Assembly (NCBI RefSeq): GCF_020216525.1
Contig: NZ_JAIWOY010000008.1
Coordinates: 1-64,000, forward strand
Direction of reading: 5' to 3'
DNA from: Nocardioides nematodiphilus
Lineage (GTDB): Bacteria; Actinomycetota; Actinomycetes; Propionibacteriales; Nocardioidaceae
DNA length: 64,000 bases
Shown here: positions 54,939-64,000 of the stretch, in pieces
Numbering within the stretch: the first letter of the stretch is position 1
Layout: each line of letters opens with the position of its first letter
Notes under the pieces: generated by a model
The model's input: only the letters and a program-made list of their open reading frames with translations
Told to the model about the DNA's origin: nothing
Database searches by the model: none
Position numbers and translations under genes: made by a program

Positions 54939-55639
54939 CAGACCGCCACCTCGCGCAGCACGACCGGACCGGAGGTGGTAGCGACCGGGGTGCCGTCGGG
55001 GCCCGGGAAGAGCAGGGTCGTACGCCGCGGCGGGGCCGCCCCGCGGCGTACCTCCACCACCACCTCGCGCGAGCGCAGGTGGCCCTCGCCGCGACCGAGC
55101 CCCGCCCAGCGCGGCGTCACCAGCCGGGCAGTCGCCTCCGCGCGCGGCCAGGGACCGAGCGAGACCAGGGCCGCTCCCCGCTTGCGCAGCCGGGCCGACA
55201 TCTTGGCCGCAACCGCCTCCGCCACCCGGTCGCTGGGCCGGACCAGCACCAGCGAGGCGACGTCGACCAGCGCGGCGGTCGCCTCCAGCCAGGAGGGCCC
55301 GGGGTCGGGGACCAGGATGGTCCGCTCCAGCACCACGCCCAGCTCGGCGGCGGCCTCGGCACCGAAGTCGGGCACCCCGACGACCGCGCACCAGGCGCCC
55401 CCGCGTGAGGGTCCGGCCATCAGCGCGAGCGCGAGGCTGTGCCCCTCGACCTGGTAGCTCCCGCCGGCCCGCAGCCGCAGCACCTGGGCCAGGCCGGGCA
55501 GCGACTCCAGCTCGGGCCGGGCGAACTCCCCCGCCCCTCCGCCGGCGCTGCCGAGGCCGCCCTCCATCCGACGCATGCGCTCGCGCAACTGGTCGAGATC
55601 GACCCGGTTGCCACCATCGGCGAGGACTACATTCGGCAC
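54938..55639 (-). CDS. imuA': ImuA', RecA-like accessory protein of the mutasome
   Basis: The protein has 233 residues, a RecA-fold relative without a complete Walker A. The wording LESLPGLAQVLRLRAGGSYQ and GAWCAVVGVPDFGAEAAAEL matches ImuA'-type proteins. It begins with GTG at 55639 (MPNVVLADGGNR). A LexA box lies 11-26 bp upstream. It is needed with ImuB and DnaE2 for damage-induced mutagenesis in mycobacteria and others. Confidence 0.88.
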   Translation of the reverse strand: MPNVVLADGGNRVDLDQLRERMRRMEGGLGSAGGGAGEFARPELESLPGLAQVLRLRAGGSYQVEGHSLALALMAGPSRGGAWCAVVGVPDFGAEAAAELGVVLERTILVPDPGPSWLEATAALVDVASLVLVRPSDRVAEAVAAKMSARLRKRGAALVSLGPWPRAEATARLVTPRWAGLGRGEGHLRSREVVVEVRRGAAPPRRTTLLFPGPDGTPVATTSGPVVLREVAV

Positions 55640-55649
55640 TCATCCATGT

Positions 55650-55665
55650 TCGAACATTTGTTCGA
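55650..55665 (-). promoter_or_regulatory. LexA (SOS) box of the imuA'-imuB-dnaE2 operon
   Basis: TCGAACATTTGTTCGA is a perfect TCGAAC-N4-GTTCGA actinobacterial SOS box. It lies 11-26 bp upstream of the imuA' GTG, over the expected promoter, so LexA should repress the whole operon until DNA damage. Confidence 0.93.
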
Positions 55666-55710
55666 ACAACGCAAGTGGCGGGGAGGGTCCCCGAAGGTCT
55701 CAGGCGCGCA

Positions 55711-56367
55711 TCAGACGAGCGCGGCGACGTACGACTCGACGCCGGCCCGCTCGGAGGCGCCGAGGACCGCCAGGACCTCCGGGGCGGCGAACTGCGGACG
55801 CAGGGTGCGGTCGAGGTTCATCGCCCGGAAGAGGTGGGCGACGGTGAGCCCGTGGTCGGGCCTGTGCAGGATCTCGATCTCGTCGCCGGCCTGCAGCGAG
55901 CCCTCCTGGAGCACGCGCAGGTACGGGCCCGGACGACCCTCCTGCATGAAGCGCTTCACCCAGGCCGTGTTGTCGTGCCCGGTGACGCCCATCCAGTTCT
56001 TGAAGTCGTTGCAGGGGGTGCGGATCGCGCAGATCTCGAGCTCCACCGAGCCGATCCGCCACCGCTCCCCCACCAGCGCCTCGTTGACGTCGATCCCCTC
56101 GGTGGTGAGGTTCTCGGCGAACTGGCCGTTGCGCAGCTCGACGCCGAGCCTCTCGCCCCACGCGTCGAGATCCTCGCGGGCGAAGACGTAGACCGCCTGG
56201 TCGCGGCCGCCGTGGTGCTTGGTGTCGGAGACGACGTCACCGACCAGGCCGCTGTGGTGGACCTTGACCGCGCCGTCGACCGCGCGCTTGTCGATCGACG
56301 TGTAGCCCAGACCGGCCCACTCGACGTCCTTGGGGCGACCGACATTGACGGAGATGACGCGAGGCAT
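55711..56367 (-). CDS. MOSC-domain protein (YiiM-like)
   Basis: The protein has 218 residues. A YiiM-type start (VISVNVGRPKDVEW), a MOSC core (HHSGLVGDVVSDTKHHGGRD, about 44-63), the RNGQFAENLTTEGIDV segment and a 3-alpha C-terminal domain are present. The conserved cysteine is in AIRTPCNDFKNWMG. Related proteins reduce N-hydroxylated compounds with a molybdenum cofactor. The ATG at 56367 is preferred; another lies 9 bp upstream. It is not obviously part of an operon. Confidence 0.86.
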   Translation of the reverse strand: MPRVISVNVGRPKDVEWAGLGYTSIDKRAVDGAVKVHHSGLVGDVVSDTKHHGGRDQAVYVFAREDLDAWGERLGVELRNGQFAENLTTEGIDVNEALVGERWRIGSVELEICAIRTPCNDFKNWMGVTGHDNTAWVKRFMQEGRPGPYLRVLQEGSLQAGDEIEILHRPDHGLTVAHLFRAMNLDRTLRPQFAAPEVLAVLGASERAGVESYVAALV

Positions 56368-56450
56368 GGGCGGCATTCTGCCGTGCCGGAGGGCCTCGTG
56401 TCCTACGGGTTCTCCGTGTGGGTCCCCGCCATCTTCGTGAGGCCGGGTCC

Positions 56451-57347
56451 TCAGCCCTGCACCGCCTTGGTGATCGTCAGCATCATCGAGGTCCAGGAGC
56501 GATCCGGCGCGGCGTTGGTCAGCAGCTCGTCCTTGATGTTGACCAGCATCCGCACGATCACCCAGTCGCGCGCGCGGTCCTCGTCGAGCTCGGCGCCGTC
56601 GACCAGCGCGAAGAACCGGTCGCGGATGGCCTCGCGCTCGCGGCCGGCGTACTCGTCGAAGCGGTTCCACAGCATCGGCGCCAGCTCGTAGTGCGGGTCG
56701 CCGGAGAGCGGCTTGGGGTCGATCGCACGCCAGACGTCGCCGGCGCGGTCGAGCAGGACGTTGGCGAAGTGCAGGTCGGTGTGGACCAGGGTGCCGTCGC
56801 ACGCCGGGTCGGAGGCGAAGTCCTGCGCGAGGGACCGGGCGTGCTCGACCATCCGGCGGGGCAGCGGCGCGTCCTTGGGCAGCGCGCCGAACTCGCCGAC
56901 CCAGCGGGTCGCCTGCTCGGAGAGCAGCCGGAGCTGCGGCGGCGCCGGCACGTGCAGCTGCCGGTAGAGCCCGGCCACGATCCCGCAGGCGTCCAGGTCC
57001 CACAGGTCGACGAGGTCCTCGGTGTCGAGCCGCTCCAGCAGCAGCGCCCAGCGGTGCGGGTCGGCCCGGAGCAGCTGCACCGCGCCGCGGCCGTGCCAGT
57101 GCTGCAACGCGAGCGCCTCGTGCTCGGCCTCGGGGTGCGGCCAGCCGATCTTGAGGACGGCGGGCCGCCCGCCCGTGGTGCGTACGGGCAGGACCAGCGC
57201 GGTGTGACCGTGCATCGCCGCGCCGTCCGGGGTCAGCGACCACTCCTCGACCAGCTCGCGCACGAGCCGAGGGAGCCGCTCGATCCACGCCGCCCACACC
57301 GGTCCGCGCTCGGCGTACGCCAGCAGGGACTCGGGAAGGGCGGTCAC
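56451..57347 (-). CDS. Aminoglycoside/hydroxyurea phosphotransferase-family kinase
   Basis: The protein has 298 residues of the APH(6)/hydroxyurea-kinase type. The ATP region is PAVLKIGWPHPEAEHEALAL (about 64-83). The catalytic loop is VHTDLHFANVLLDR (about 189-202), followed by the metal motif IDPKPLSGD. It could phosphorylate an antibiotic, but chromosomal actinobacterial homologues often have unknown metabolic substrates. The GTG start follows TAGGGT (complement of 57353-57358) by about 6 nt, consistent with a leaderless mRNA. Confidence 0.83.
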   Translation of the reverse strand: MTALPESLLAYAERGPVWAAWIERLPRLVRELVEEWSLTPDGAAMHGHTALVLPVRTTGGRPAVLKIGWPHPEAEHEALALQHWHGRGAVQLLRADPHRWALLLERLDTEDLVDLWDLDACGIVAGLYRQLHVPAPPQLRLLSEQATRWVGEFGALPKDAPLPRRMVEHARSLAQDFASDPACDGTLVHTDLHFANVLLDRAGDVWRAIDPKPLSGDPHYELAPMLWNRFDEYAGREREAIRDRFFALVDGAELDEDRARDWVIVRMLVNIKDELLTNAAPDRSWTSMMLTITKAVQG

Positions 57348-57366
57348 ACCGTGACCCTAGCCAGCG

Positions 57367-58005
57367 TCAGTGCGCCGTGCCGACCAGGTAGGCCGTGCGG
57401 AGGGCGCGGTGCTGCACGGTCGTGAGGTCGTAGACCTCGCGCACCCACCACAGCGGGTGAGTGCGGATCACGCCGTCGTCGCGGCGCGGGCCGTACACGT
57501 CGCCACCGTCGTCACAGGAGTAGTAGCCGACCCACCGCGGGTGGTCCTTCGGGGTGGCCCAGGCACCGCCGACGCGCAGCCGGCAGGTGTGGCCGTCGAA
57601 GAGTCTCATCGCCAGCGGGGTCGGCGTGGCGGGCTTCGCGACCTGCGGGAAAGCGCCGACGTACCGCATCCGGACCAGGGTGTGCTCCAGCGGGTTCCGC
57701 AGGCAGAGCACGGTGTGGTGGGCCGATCGCCAGCAGGCCGGGAGATAGGCCGCCGACGGGGAGCACGACACGATGCCCGCGCGTACGGCCGAGACCGCCG
57801 CCCCGTCACAGGACGCGCGGCCGCGCTCGCGGTGCACGGTCCAGCCCGCTGCCGGCGTGCCGGCCGCCGTCACCGGCCGCACCACCCGGATCGCGGTCAC
57901 GGGTCCGGACGCGGTCGCGCGGTCGGAGGAGGCGGCGTACGTCGGCGGGGCGACGGTCACCGCCAGCCCGGTGATGAGCAGCAGAGCGGTCAGGATCGCG
58001 CGCAC
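57367..58005 (-). CDS. Secreted cysteine-containing protein of unknown function
   Basis: The protein has 212 residues. A signal peptide (AILTALLLITGLAVTVAPP, then TYA) ends near residue 24. The mature part has eight cysteines, as in RASCDG, IVSCSPS, YLPACWRS, VLCLRN, TCRLRVG and YYSCDDGG, so disulfides are likely. The pattern WVGYYSCDDGGDVYGP is distinctive but I do not know a family. GGAGG lies 6 nt before the GTG at 58005. Neighbouring genes are unrelated. Confidence 0.72.
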   Translation of the reverse strand: MRAILTALLLITGLAVTVAPPTYAASSDRATASGPVTAIRVVRPVTAAGTPAAGWTVHRERGRASCDGAAVSAVRAGIVSCSPSAAYLPACWRSAHHTVLCLRNPLEHTLVRMRYVGAFPQVAKPATPTPLAMRLFDGHTCRLRVGGAWATPKDHPRWVGYYSCDDGGDVYGPRRDDGVIRTHPLWWVREVYDLTTVQHRALRTAYLVGTAH

Positions 58006-58090
58006 GGAAAACCTCCAGCGGAGAGGACGGGTCGTCCCTAGGACGCTTACCCCTGCCCCTGAGGTTGCATGCTCGCGACACCTCGTGAGG

Positions 58091-58336
58091 TCAGTAGGCG
58101 GCGATGAGCCCCAGCACCGTGACGACTGCGGGGACCGCGACGGCGGCCCGGGCCTTGCCCGAGCGCAGCTCGCCGATCGAGCCGGCCGCGACCATAGCGC
58201 CACCGACGGTCGCCGCGCAGCTCAGGATCGCCCAGCCGATGTGGCCGGTGATGAGCATGACGAGGGCGGCGAGGCCGCAGGCCGCGAGCGCCGCCGAGCG
58301 GCGGACGACGACGGAGATATCAGCAGAGCGGGACAT
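58091..58336 (-). CDS. Small two- or three-helix membrane protein
   Basis: The protein has 81 residues with three hydrophobic stretches (about 13-31, 35-52, 66-80: AALAACGLAALVMLITGH, AILSCAATVGGAMVAAG and AVPAVVTVLGLIAAY). No family is recognised. It lies between a secreted protein and a MarR gene on the same strand. The ATG at 58336 is the only good start. Confidence 0.62.
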   Translation of the reverse strand: MSRSADISVVVRRSAALAACGLAALVMLITGHIGWAILSCAATVGGAMVAAGSIGELRSGKARAAVAVPAVVTVLGLIAAY

Positions 58337-58357
58337 GGGCAGACCCTACTCGGGCCC

Positions 58358-58783
58358 TCAGGAGCCGACGTGGTCCCAGGTCTCGGTCAGGATCGCGCGG
58401 TGCGTCGGGAGTGCGTCGCGGTGCATCATCGCACCGGCCGAGGTGAGGCAGACGAAGACGCCGCGGCGGTCGTCGGCGCAGATGTCGCGACGGACCAGGC
58501 CCGCCTTCTCCAGACGGGCGACAGCGCGCGACAGCGCGCTCTGGCTCAGGTGGCTGTCGCCTGCGAGGTCCTGCATGCGATAGCTGCCGCAGTTGGCGTC
58601 GACCAGCCGATCGAGGGTCTCGAACTCACTGAGCCCGATGCCGTGCTTGTCCTGCAGCGCCTTCTCGAGCGCCGCGCTGAGCACCGCGTGCCGGTCGAGC
58701 AGGGCCCGCCATTCGTCGAGCCTCTCCCGTGAACAACCGGACGGCGTCGCCACCGCCGAAGGAGCCGCCGAACCTGTTGCCAT
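58358..58783 (-). CDS. MarR-family regulator
   Basis: Winged-helix regulator of 141 residues. The recognition helix region is DLAGDSHLSQSALSRAVARL (about 72-91), and the wing is KAGLVRRDICADDRRGVFVC. The ATG at 58783 stands 7 nt after TAGGAT (complement of 58791-58796), so a leaderless mRNA is likely; an ATG at 58792 lies inside that -10. It diverges from an MFS exporter and probably represses both through palindromes in the shared gap. Confidence 0.86.
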   Translation of the reverse strand: MATGSAAPSAVATPSGCSRERLDEWRALLDRHAVLSAALEKALQDKHGIGLSEFETLDRLVDANCGSYRMQDLAGDSHLSQSALSRAVARLEKAGLVRRDICADDRRGVFVCLTSAGAMMHRDALPTHRAILTETWDHVGS

Positions 58784-58812
58784 ATCGCGCATCCTAGCCG
58801 ACTTTGCGGAAG

Positions 58813-58856
58813 ATTGCACCTGCATTATTTGTGCTTGCATTCAATGCACATGCATG
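58813..58856. promoter_or_regulatory. MarR-type operator region in the MarR/MFS divergent gap
   Basis: TGCATTCAATGCA (58836-58848) is a perfect 6-1-6 palindrome. The flanks repeat the TTGCA/TGCA theme (TTGCAC at 58814-58819, TGCATT at 58821-58826, TGCATG at 58851-58856). It lies between the MarR start and the exporter start, so a regulator binding there could control both. Confidence 0.6.
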
Positions 58857-58864
58857 GAATCGTC

Positions 58865-60343
58865 ATGGTCATGTCCTCCACAACACCACCCGATGAGCAC
58901 ATCCAGGCGACCGGCATCTCCTGGCAGGCACGCACCTGGGCCATGCTGATCACCCTGTGCATCGTGCTGTTCCTCGACGGACTCGACGTCTCGATGATCG
59001 GCGTCGCGCTCCCCTCGATCGGCAAGGAGCTCGATCTCTCCACCTCGACGCTGCAGTGGCTGGTGAGCGGCTACGTCCTCGGCTACGGCGGCCTCCTGCT
59101 CGTCGGCGGGCGTACGGCCGACCTGCTCGGGCGCCGGCGGGTCTTCCTGATCGCCCTGGCCGTGTTCGCCGTCGCCTCCCTCGCCGGCGGCCTGGTGAGC
59201 ACCGGCCCCCTGCTGATCCTCACCCGGTTCGTGAAGGGCCTGGCCGCGGCCTTCACCGCCCCGACCGGACTCTCCATCATCACGACCAACTTCGCCGAGG
59301 GCCCGGCCCGCAACAAGGCCCTGTCGATCTACACCGTCTTCGGCGCCGGCGGCTACTCCTCCGGTCTGATCTTCGGCGGCCTGATGACGAACGTGGGCTG
59401 GCGGTGGACCTTCCTGCTGCCCGTGCCCGTCGCCCTGATCGCCCTCGCCGCGGCCATCGTCCTGGTGCCTCGCGACCGGCCCGCCGAGGAGGGCGGTCAC
59501 GACCTGTGGGGTGCGCTGCTGTCCGCTGCGCCGATGCTCCTGCTCGTCTACACGGTCGTCCAGGCGCCCACCCACGGCTGGGCCTCCGTACGGACGATCG
59601 GCTCCTTCGCCCTCGTCGCGGTCCTGTTCGCGGCGTTCGTCCTGGTCGAGCAGCGGGTCAAGCACCCGCTGGTGCGCCTGGGCATCCTGCGCAAGCCGAC
59701 CCTCGCCCGGGCGAGCCTGGCGATCATCGCGATCGCGGGCTCCTACTTCAGCTGGCAGTTCCTGGTGACGCTCTACCTGCAGGACACGCTCGGCTGGTCG
59801 CCGATCCACCTCGCCATGGCACTGCTGCCCGTGGGGCTGATGGTCACCGCCTCGGCGTTCGTCTCCGGTCGACTCGTGGACCGCTTCGGCACCGGTCGGA
59901 TCATCGCGGTGACGATGGCCGTGATGGCGGTCGGCTACTTCGCGTTCCTGCGGATCGACACCGCGCCGTCGTACTGGACGATGCTGTTGCCCGCTGTCGT
60001 CCTGATCGGAGTGGGCTGGATCGGCTTCCCCGCCATCAACATCCAGGCCACCAGCGGCATCGACGACGAGGAGCAGGGCCTCGCGGCCGGGGTGCTCCAG
60101 ACCTCGATGCAGGTGGGCTCGGCGATCGTCCTGGCGATCACCACCGCCATCGTCGCCTCGGCCCCGAGCGGCGACGCATCGCCGCAGGCGGTGCTCGACG
60201 GCTTCCGACCGGGCCTGATCTTCGCCGGAGCGGTGGCGATCGCAGGTGCTGTCATCGCCCTGCTCGGGCTGGTCCAGCGCCGGCAGGAGCCCGGCGAGGA
60301 CGTCGAGCTCGACGTCGACCTCTCGGAGGAGCTCGCCGCCTGA
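58865..60343 (+). CDS. MFS multidrug exporter (DHA2-like, 14-helix type)
   Basis: Membrane antiporter of 492 residues. Motif A-like GGRTADLLGRRRVFLIALAV (about 81-100) and 12-14 hydrophobic segments are seen. A long acidic C-terminal tail (EDVELDVDLSEELAA) is present. The start is uncertain: ATG 58865 has a weak GGA, ATG 58871 follows 6 nt later. Divergence from a MarR gene suggests inducible export. It converges on lepA. Confidence 0.85.
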   Translation: MVMSSTTPPDEHIQATGISWQARTWAMLITLCIVLFLDGLDVSMIGVALPSIGKELDLSTSTLQWLVSGYVLGYGGLLLVGGRTADLLGRRRVFLIALAVFAVASLAGGLVSTGPLLILTRFVKGLAAAFTAPTGLSIITTNFAEGPARNKALSIYTVFGAGGYSSGLIFGGLMTNVGWRWTFLLPVPVALIALAAAIVLVPRDRPAEEGGHDLWGALLSAAPMLLLVYTVVQAPTHGWASVRTIGSFALVAVLFAAFVLVEQRVKHPLVRLGILRKPTLARASLAIIAIAGSYFSWQFLVTLYLQDTLGWSPIHLAMALLPVGLMVTASAFVSGRLVDRFGTGRIIAVTMAVMAVGYFAFLRIDTAPSYWTMLLPAVVLIGVGWIGFPAINIQATSGIDDEEQGLAAGVLQTSMQVGSAIVLAITTAIVASAPSGDASPQAVLDGFRPGLIFAGAVAIAGAVIALLGLVQRRQEPGEDVELDVDLSEELAA

Positions 60344-60410
60344 GCGACGATCTCAACCTCCCACCAGCGGGTCCGGGCGCACCACGCGCTCGGGCCCGCC
60401 CGGCGTTCGA

Positions 60411-62285
60411 CTACTTCTTGGCCTTCTCCGCCGGCTGGGTAGTGGAGAGGGCGGCGACGAAGGCCTCCTGCGGGACCTCGACACGGCCGACCATCTTCAT
60501 CCGCTTCTTGCCCTCCTTCTGCTTCTCGAGCAGCTTGCGCTTACGGCTGATGTCGCCGCCGTAGCACTTGGCAAGGACGTCCTTGCGGATGGCGCGGATG
60601 GTCTCGCGGGCGATCACGCGGGCGCCGATGGCGGCCTGGATCGGGACCTCGAACTGCTGGCGCGGGATGAGCTCACGCAGCTTGCCGACGAGCATCACGC
60701 CGTAGGCGTAGGCGGCGTCGCGGTGCACGATCGCGGAGAACGCGTCGACCGGCTCGCCCTGGAGCAGGATGTCGACCTTCACCAGGTCGGCGGCCTGGTC
60801 GCCGGAGAACTCGTAGTTGAGCGAGGCGTACCCCTTGGTCTTCGACTTGAGCTGGTCGAAGAAGTCGAACGCGATCTCACCCATCGGCAGGATGTAGCGC
60901 ATCTCGACGCGGTCCTCGGAGAGATAGTCCATCCCGAGCAGGGTGCCGCGCTTCATCTGGCACAGCTCCATGATCGTGCCGATGTAGTCGCTCGGCGACA
61001 GGATCGTCGCCTTCACGATCGGCTCGCGGACCTCGTTCACCTTGCCGTCGGGGTACTCCGAGGGGTTGGTCACCTCGATCTCGGTGCCGTCCTCCATCTT
61101 CACGTTGTAGATCACGTTGGGAGCCGTCGAGATGAGGTCGAGGTTGAACTCGCGCTCGAGCCGCTCGCGGGTGATCTCCATGTGGAGCAGGCCGAGGAAG
61201 CCGATCCGGAAGCCGAAGCCCAGCGCGCCGGAGGTCTCCGGCTCGAAGGTCAGCGCAGCGTCGTTGAGCTGCAGCTTCTCCAGGGCGTCGCGCAGCGTCG
61301 GGTAGTCGTCGCCGTCGATCGGGTAGAGGCCGGCGAAGACCATCGGGTTGGGGTGCGAGTAGCCGCCGAGGGCCTCGATCGCGCCGTTGTGCTGGCTGGT
61401 GACCGTGTCGCCGACGCGGGACTGGCGCACGTCCTTCACCCCGGTGATGAGGTAGCCGGTCTCACCGACGCCCAGGCTGTCGCACTTGAGCGGCTCGGGG
61501 CTGATCACGCCGAGCTCGAGCATCTCGTGGGTGGCACCGGAGGACATCATCTTGATCCGGTCGCGGTGGGTGAGCTTGCCGTCGAAGACCCGGACGTAGG
61601 TGACCACGCCGCGGTAGGTGTCGTAGACGGAGTCGAAGATGAGGGCGCGCGCCGGGGCGTCGGGGTCGCCCACCGGGGCCGGCACCTGCTTGACGATCTC
61701 GTTGAGCAGCTCGGTCACGCCGAGGCCGGTCTTCGCGCTGGTCAGGAGCACGTCCGACGGGTCGCAGCCGACCAGGTTGGCGAGCTCCTCGGCGTACTTC
61801 TCGACGTTGGCGCTCGGCAGGTCGATCTTGTTGAGCACCGGGATGATGGTGAGGTCCGCGCCCATCGCCAGGTAGAGGTTGGCCAGCGTCTGGGCCTCAA
61901 TGCCCTGGGCGGCGTCGACCAGCAGGATCGCGGCCTCGCACGCCTGCAGCGAGCGGGAGACCTCGTAGGTGAAGTCGACGTGGCCCGGGGTGTCGATCAT
62001 GTTGAGGATGTACGTGCCGGCGCCGGCCTCGATGTCGTGCTCGGCGGCCGCCTCGGGCGTGACGGTCCACGGCATCCGTACGGCCTGCGATTTGATCGTG
62101 ATGCCGCGCTCGCGCTCGATGTCCATGCGGTCGAGGTACTGCGCCTTGGCCTCACGCTCGCCGACGACACCCGTCAGCTGCAGCATCCGGTCGGCCAGCG
62201 TCGACTTGCCGTGGTCGATGTGGGCGATGATGCAGAAGTTGCGGATGATCGCGGGATCAGTGGATCCGGGCACAGGTGCGGTCAT
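60411..62285 (-). CDS. lepA: Elongation factor 4 (LepA)
   Basis: Ribosome-associated GTPase of 624 residues that back-translocates stalled ribosomes. G1 is AHIDHGKST (about residues 21-29), then [20 protein letters not shown] and NKIDLPSA. The LepA-specific C-terminal domain (about 480-600) with [18 protein letters not shown] is present. I chose the ATG at 62285 ([12 protein letters not shown]); an in-frame ATG 39 bp earlier has a weaker site. It is transcribed alone or with the gene at the right edge, 53 bp away. Confidence 0.96.
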   Translation of the reverse strand: MTAPVPGSTDPAIIRNFCIIAHIDHGKSTLADRMLQLTGVVGEREAKAQYLDRMDIERERGITIKSQAVRMPWTVTPEAAAEHDIEAGAGTYILNMIDTPGHVDFTYEVSRSLQACEAAILLVDAAQGIEAQTLANLYLAMGADLTIIPVLNKIDLPSANVEKYAEELANLVGCDPSDVLLTSAKTGLGVTELLNEIVKQVPAPVGDPDAPARALIFDSVYDTYRGVVTYVRVFDGKLTHRDRIKMMSSGATHEMLELGVISPEPLKCDSLGVGETGYLITGVKDVRQSRVGDTVTSQHNGAIEALGGYSHPNPMVFAGLYPIDGDDYPTLRDALEKLQLNDAALTFEPETSGALGFGFRIGFLGLLHMEITRERLEREFNLDLISTAPNVIYNVKMEDGTEIEVTNPSEYPDGKVNEVREPIVKATILSPSDYIGTIMELCQMKRGTLLGMDYLSEDRVEMRYILPMGEIAFDFFDQLKSKTKGYASLNYEFSGDQAADLVKVDILLQGEPVDAFSAIVHRDAAYAYGVMLVGKLRELIPRQQFEVPIQAAIGARVIARETIRAIRKDVLAKCYGGDISRKRKLLEKQKEGKKRMKMVGRVEVPQEAFVAALSTTQPAEKAKK

Positions 62286-62338
62286 GGTGCGGCCATCATC
62301 CCTTGCCAGGTCCCGTCGAGCCAAAGGCCCGCACTCCC

Positions 62339-64000
62339 CTACTCGGGGCTGTCCAGGAACTCCCGGGTCTTGGCGATGGCGAAGCCCCAGCCCTGCTGCA
62401 CTGTCGGCTTGGGCGGAACGGCGACCTCGTCGGGATTGGTCAGCACGTCGACCAGGACGGGACCGGGGTGGGCCAGCGCCTCGGCGAGCGCCCGGTCGAC
62501 CGCCCCGGCCTCCGTGACCCGGATCCCCTTCACGCCGACCGACTCCGCTACCGCGGCGAGATCCGGGTTGTGCAGCACCGTGCCGTACTCCGGGAGGCCG
62601 ACCTGCTCCATCTCCAGCTTCACCATCCCGAGACGCCCGTTGTCGAAGACGAGCAGCTTGACCGGCAGGTCGTGGGTCGCGGCGGTGATCAGATCGCCGA
62701 GCAGCATCGTCAGGCCGCCGTCGCCGCAGAACGCGATCACCTGGCGGTCCTTGTCGAGCGCCTGGGCGCCGAGCGCCTGCGGCATGGCGTTGGCCATCGA
62801 GCCGAGGTTGAACGACCCGAGCAGGCGCCGCTCGCCGCGCATCCGGACGTAGCGGGCCAGCCAGGTGGTCGCCATGCCGGTGTCGGTGGTGAAGACGGCG
62901 TCCTCAGCGGCGAGCCGATCGGCCGCTGCCGCCAGGACCTCGGGGCGCACCCGGCCGTCGGGGTTGTCCACCTTGCGGCGCAGCAGCCCGACGGGCTTGC
63001 TCTCGTACGCCGGGTCCGCGATGGCGTCCTGACGCTCGCGCCACGACGCGTACGCCTCGCGGGCCTTGTCGAGGTGCGCCGTGTCGTCCTTGGGACTGAG
63101 CTGGGCGAGCAGCGCCTGCAGCGTCAGGCGGCTGTCGCCCACCACCGCATGGTCGACCGGGTGGCGCCGACCGATCGAGCCACCGTCGATGTCGAGCTGC
63201 ACGACGGTCTTCCCGCTGGGATAGAACTCCTTGTACGGGAAGTCCGTGCCGACCATGAGCAGCAGGTCGCAGCCCTCGAAGGCGACTGCCGAGGCGTGCC
63301 CACCGAGCAGGCCGGACTGGCCGACCTCGTACGGGTTGTCGCGCTCCAGACCCTCCTTGCCCTTGAGCGTGATCACCATCGGCGCGCTGAGCCGCTCGGC
63401 GACCTCCAGCACCTCCGCGCGCGCATGCCGCGCGCCCTGGCCGACCAGCATCGTCACCGAGCCCGCCGCGTTGATCGCCTCGGCCGCCTCCTGCACGGAG
63501 GTCGGGCTCGGCGGCAGCGGCGGGTTGTCGGTGACGAAGCGCGGCGTACGGGTGTGCTTGGCGACGTCGAGGCCGCCGACGTCGCCCGGCAGGGTGAGGA
63601 CCGCGACACCGCGGTGCTGCAGCGCCGCGTTGCCGGCCCGCTCGATCAGGTTGGGCAGCTGCGCGGGGTCGGTGACGGTCGCGTGGAAGACCGCGACGTC
63701 GGAGAAGAGAACCTCGTTGTCGACCTCCTGGAAGAAGTCCGAGCCGATCTCGGGACGCGGCACCTGTCCGCAGATCGCGAGCACCGGCGCATGGGACTTC
63801 TTGGCGTCGTACAGGCCGTTGAGCAGGTGGATCGAGCCGGGGCCGACCGTGCCCATGCAGACGCCGAGGCGGCCGGTGAGCTGCGCCTGCGCGCCGGCGG
63901 CGAAGGCGCCCACCTCCTCGTGACGTACGCCCATCCAGGTGATCCGGTCCTCCTGCCGGATGGCGTCGGTGACGGGGTTGAGGGCGTCGCCGACGACACC
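62339..64000 (-). CDS. poxB: Pyruvate:quinone oxidoreductase-like ThDP enzyme, 5' end off the window
   Basis: The thiamine diphosphate-binding motif is [20 protein letters not shown] (near the C-terminal third) with [11 protein letters not shown]. The N-terminal ThDP domain begins at the edge with [20 protein letters not shown]. The central FAD-type domain lies between. This is the pyruvate oxidase/pyruvate dehydrogenase (quinone) group, which turns pyruvate into acetate and CO2. 553 residues are visible and probably about 10-25 are lost to the right. A lipid-binding C-terminal end is not evident, so acetolactate-type relatives cannot be excluded. Confidence 0.85.
   Translation of the reverse strand, partial: GVVGDALNPVTDAIRQEDRITWMGVRHEEVGAFAAGAQAQLTGRLGVCMGTVGPGSIHLLNGLYDAKKSHAPVLAICGQVPRPEIGSDFFQEVDNEVLFSDVAVFHATVTDPAQLPNLIERAGNAALQHRGVAVLTLPGDVGGLDVAKHTRTPRFVTDNPPLPPSPTSVQEAAEAINAAGSVTMLVGQGARHARAEVLEVAERLSAPMVITLKGKEGLERDNPYEVGQSGLLGGHASAVAFEGCDLLLMVGTDFPYKEFYPSGKTVVQLDIDGGSIGRRHPVDHAVVGDSRLTLQALLAQLSPKDDTAHLDKAREAYASWRERQDAIADPAYESKPVGLLRRKVDNPDGRVRPEVLAAAADRLAAEDAVFTTDTGMATTWLARYVRMRGERRLLGSFNLGSMANAMPQALGAQALDKDRQVIAFCGDGGLTMLLGDLITAATHDLPVKLLVFDNGRLGMVKLEMEQVGLPEYGTVLHNPDLAAVAESVGVKGIRVTEAGAVDRALAEALAHPGPVLVDVLTNPDEVAVPPKPTVQQGWGFAIAKTREFLDSPE

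Noticed and set aside
54938..55643. A single fused imuB reading frame starting far upstream (743 codons)
   Set aside because: The extra front part overlaps imuA' in another frame and has no homology. The ATG at 54938 with coupled overlap is the true start.
56451..57347. Proven antibiotic-resistance gene
   Set aside because: The fold fits the APH(6)/hydroxyurea kinase family, but chromosomal members often have other substrates and there is no mobile context.

Overview
The window is chromosomal DNA from a high-GC actinobacterium, most likely Nocardioides or another Nocardioidaceae. The signs are GC-rich codon use, GTG starts, many apparently leaderless -10 promoters, HrcA/CIRCE control, a LexA box of the TCGAAC-N4-GTTCGA type, a Fur-type Zur, an ImuA'-ImuB-DnaE2 mutasome and a probable 10-methyl fatty-acid operon. 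Most genes are core housekeeping genes in short operons with ATGA-type overlaps.

Layout. 1-3.1 kb: rRNA operon leader at the left edge (rRNA leaves the window), tyrS, a PknB-type kinase and a CAU tRNA. 3.1-5.3 kb: an irregular zone with the tails of a LuxR regulator, an FtsX permease and an Ig-like protein, a tRNA-Asn, a 96-bp copy of the dnaG 3' end, and a secreted collagen-like protein with a tail-fibre-type chaperone domain. 5.3-10.3 kb: dnaG, then dgt, a 2-hydroxyacid dehydrogenase and a nitrilase in one overlapping cluster. 10.4-16 kb: PAP2 phosphatase, an unknown protein, an M15-like secreted protein, and glyS-lipoprotein-dusB. 16-19.3 kb: znuACB-zur with two Zur boxes. 19.3-25 kb: a frameshifted methyltransferase, recO-yibE/F-uppS, a membrane protein and a secreted EEP-fold protein. 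25-29 kb: leuA with a four-leucine leader peptide, a double GNAT protein and two flavin-type proteins. 29-31.5 kb: a SigB/SigF-family sigma factor and two related lipoproteins. 31.6-39.4 kb: two minus-strand operons, tmsA-tmsB-SIP-era and phoH-ybeY-CBS protein-pseudo-cytidine deaminase. 39.5-42.5 kb: a lipoprotein, MarR plus DHA2 exporter, LysE. 42.7-45.8 kb: hrcA-dnaJ-rsmE under CIRCE. 45.9-50 kb: a metallophosphatase, DUF3097, hemW, PspC. 50-55.7 kb: SOS-controlled imuA'-imuB-dnaE2. 55.7-64 kb: MOSC protein, an APH-type kinase, small secreted and membrane proteins, a divergent MarR/MFS pair, lepA, and a poxB-like gene cut by the right edge.

The clearest regulatory circuits readable from the sequence are Zur over znuA, ribosome-mediated leucine attenuation at leuA, CIRCE at hrcA-dnaJ, LexA at imuA', and self-regulated MarR/exporter pairs. 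The most unusual region is 3.1-5.3 kb, which looks like a decayed insertion next to two tRNAs and the dnaG 3' end. I found no CRISPR array, integrase, transposase or obvious new defence system.
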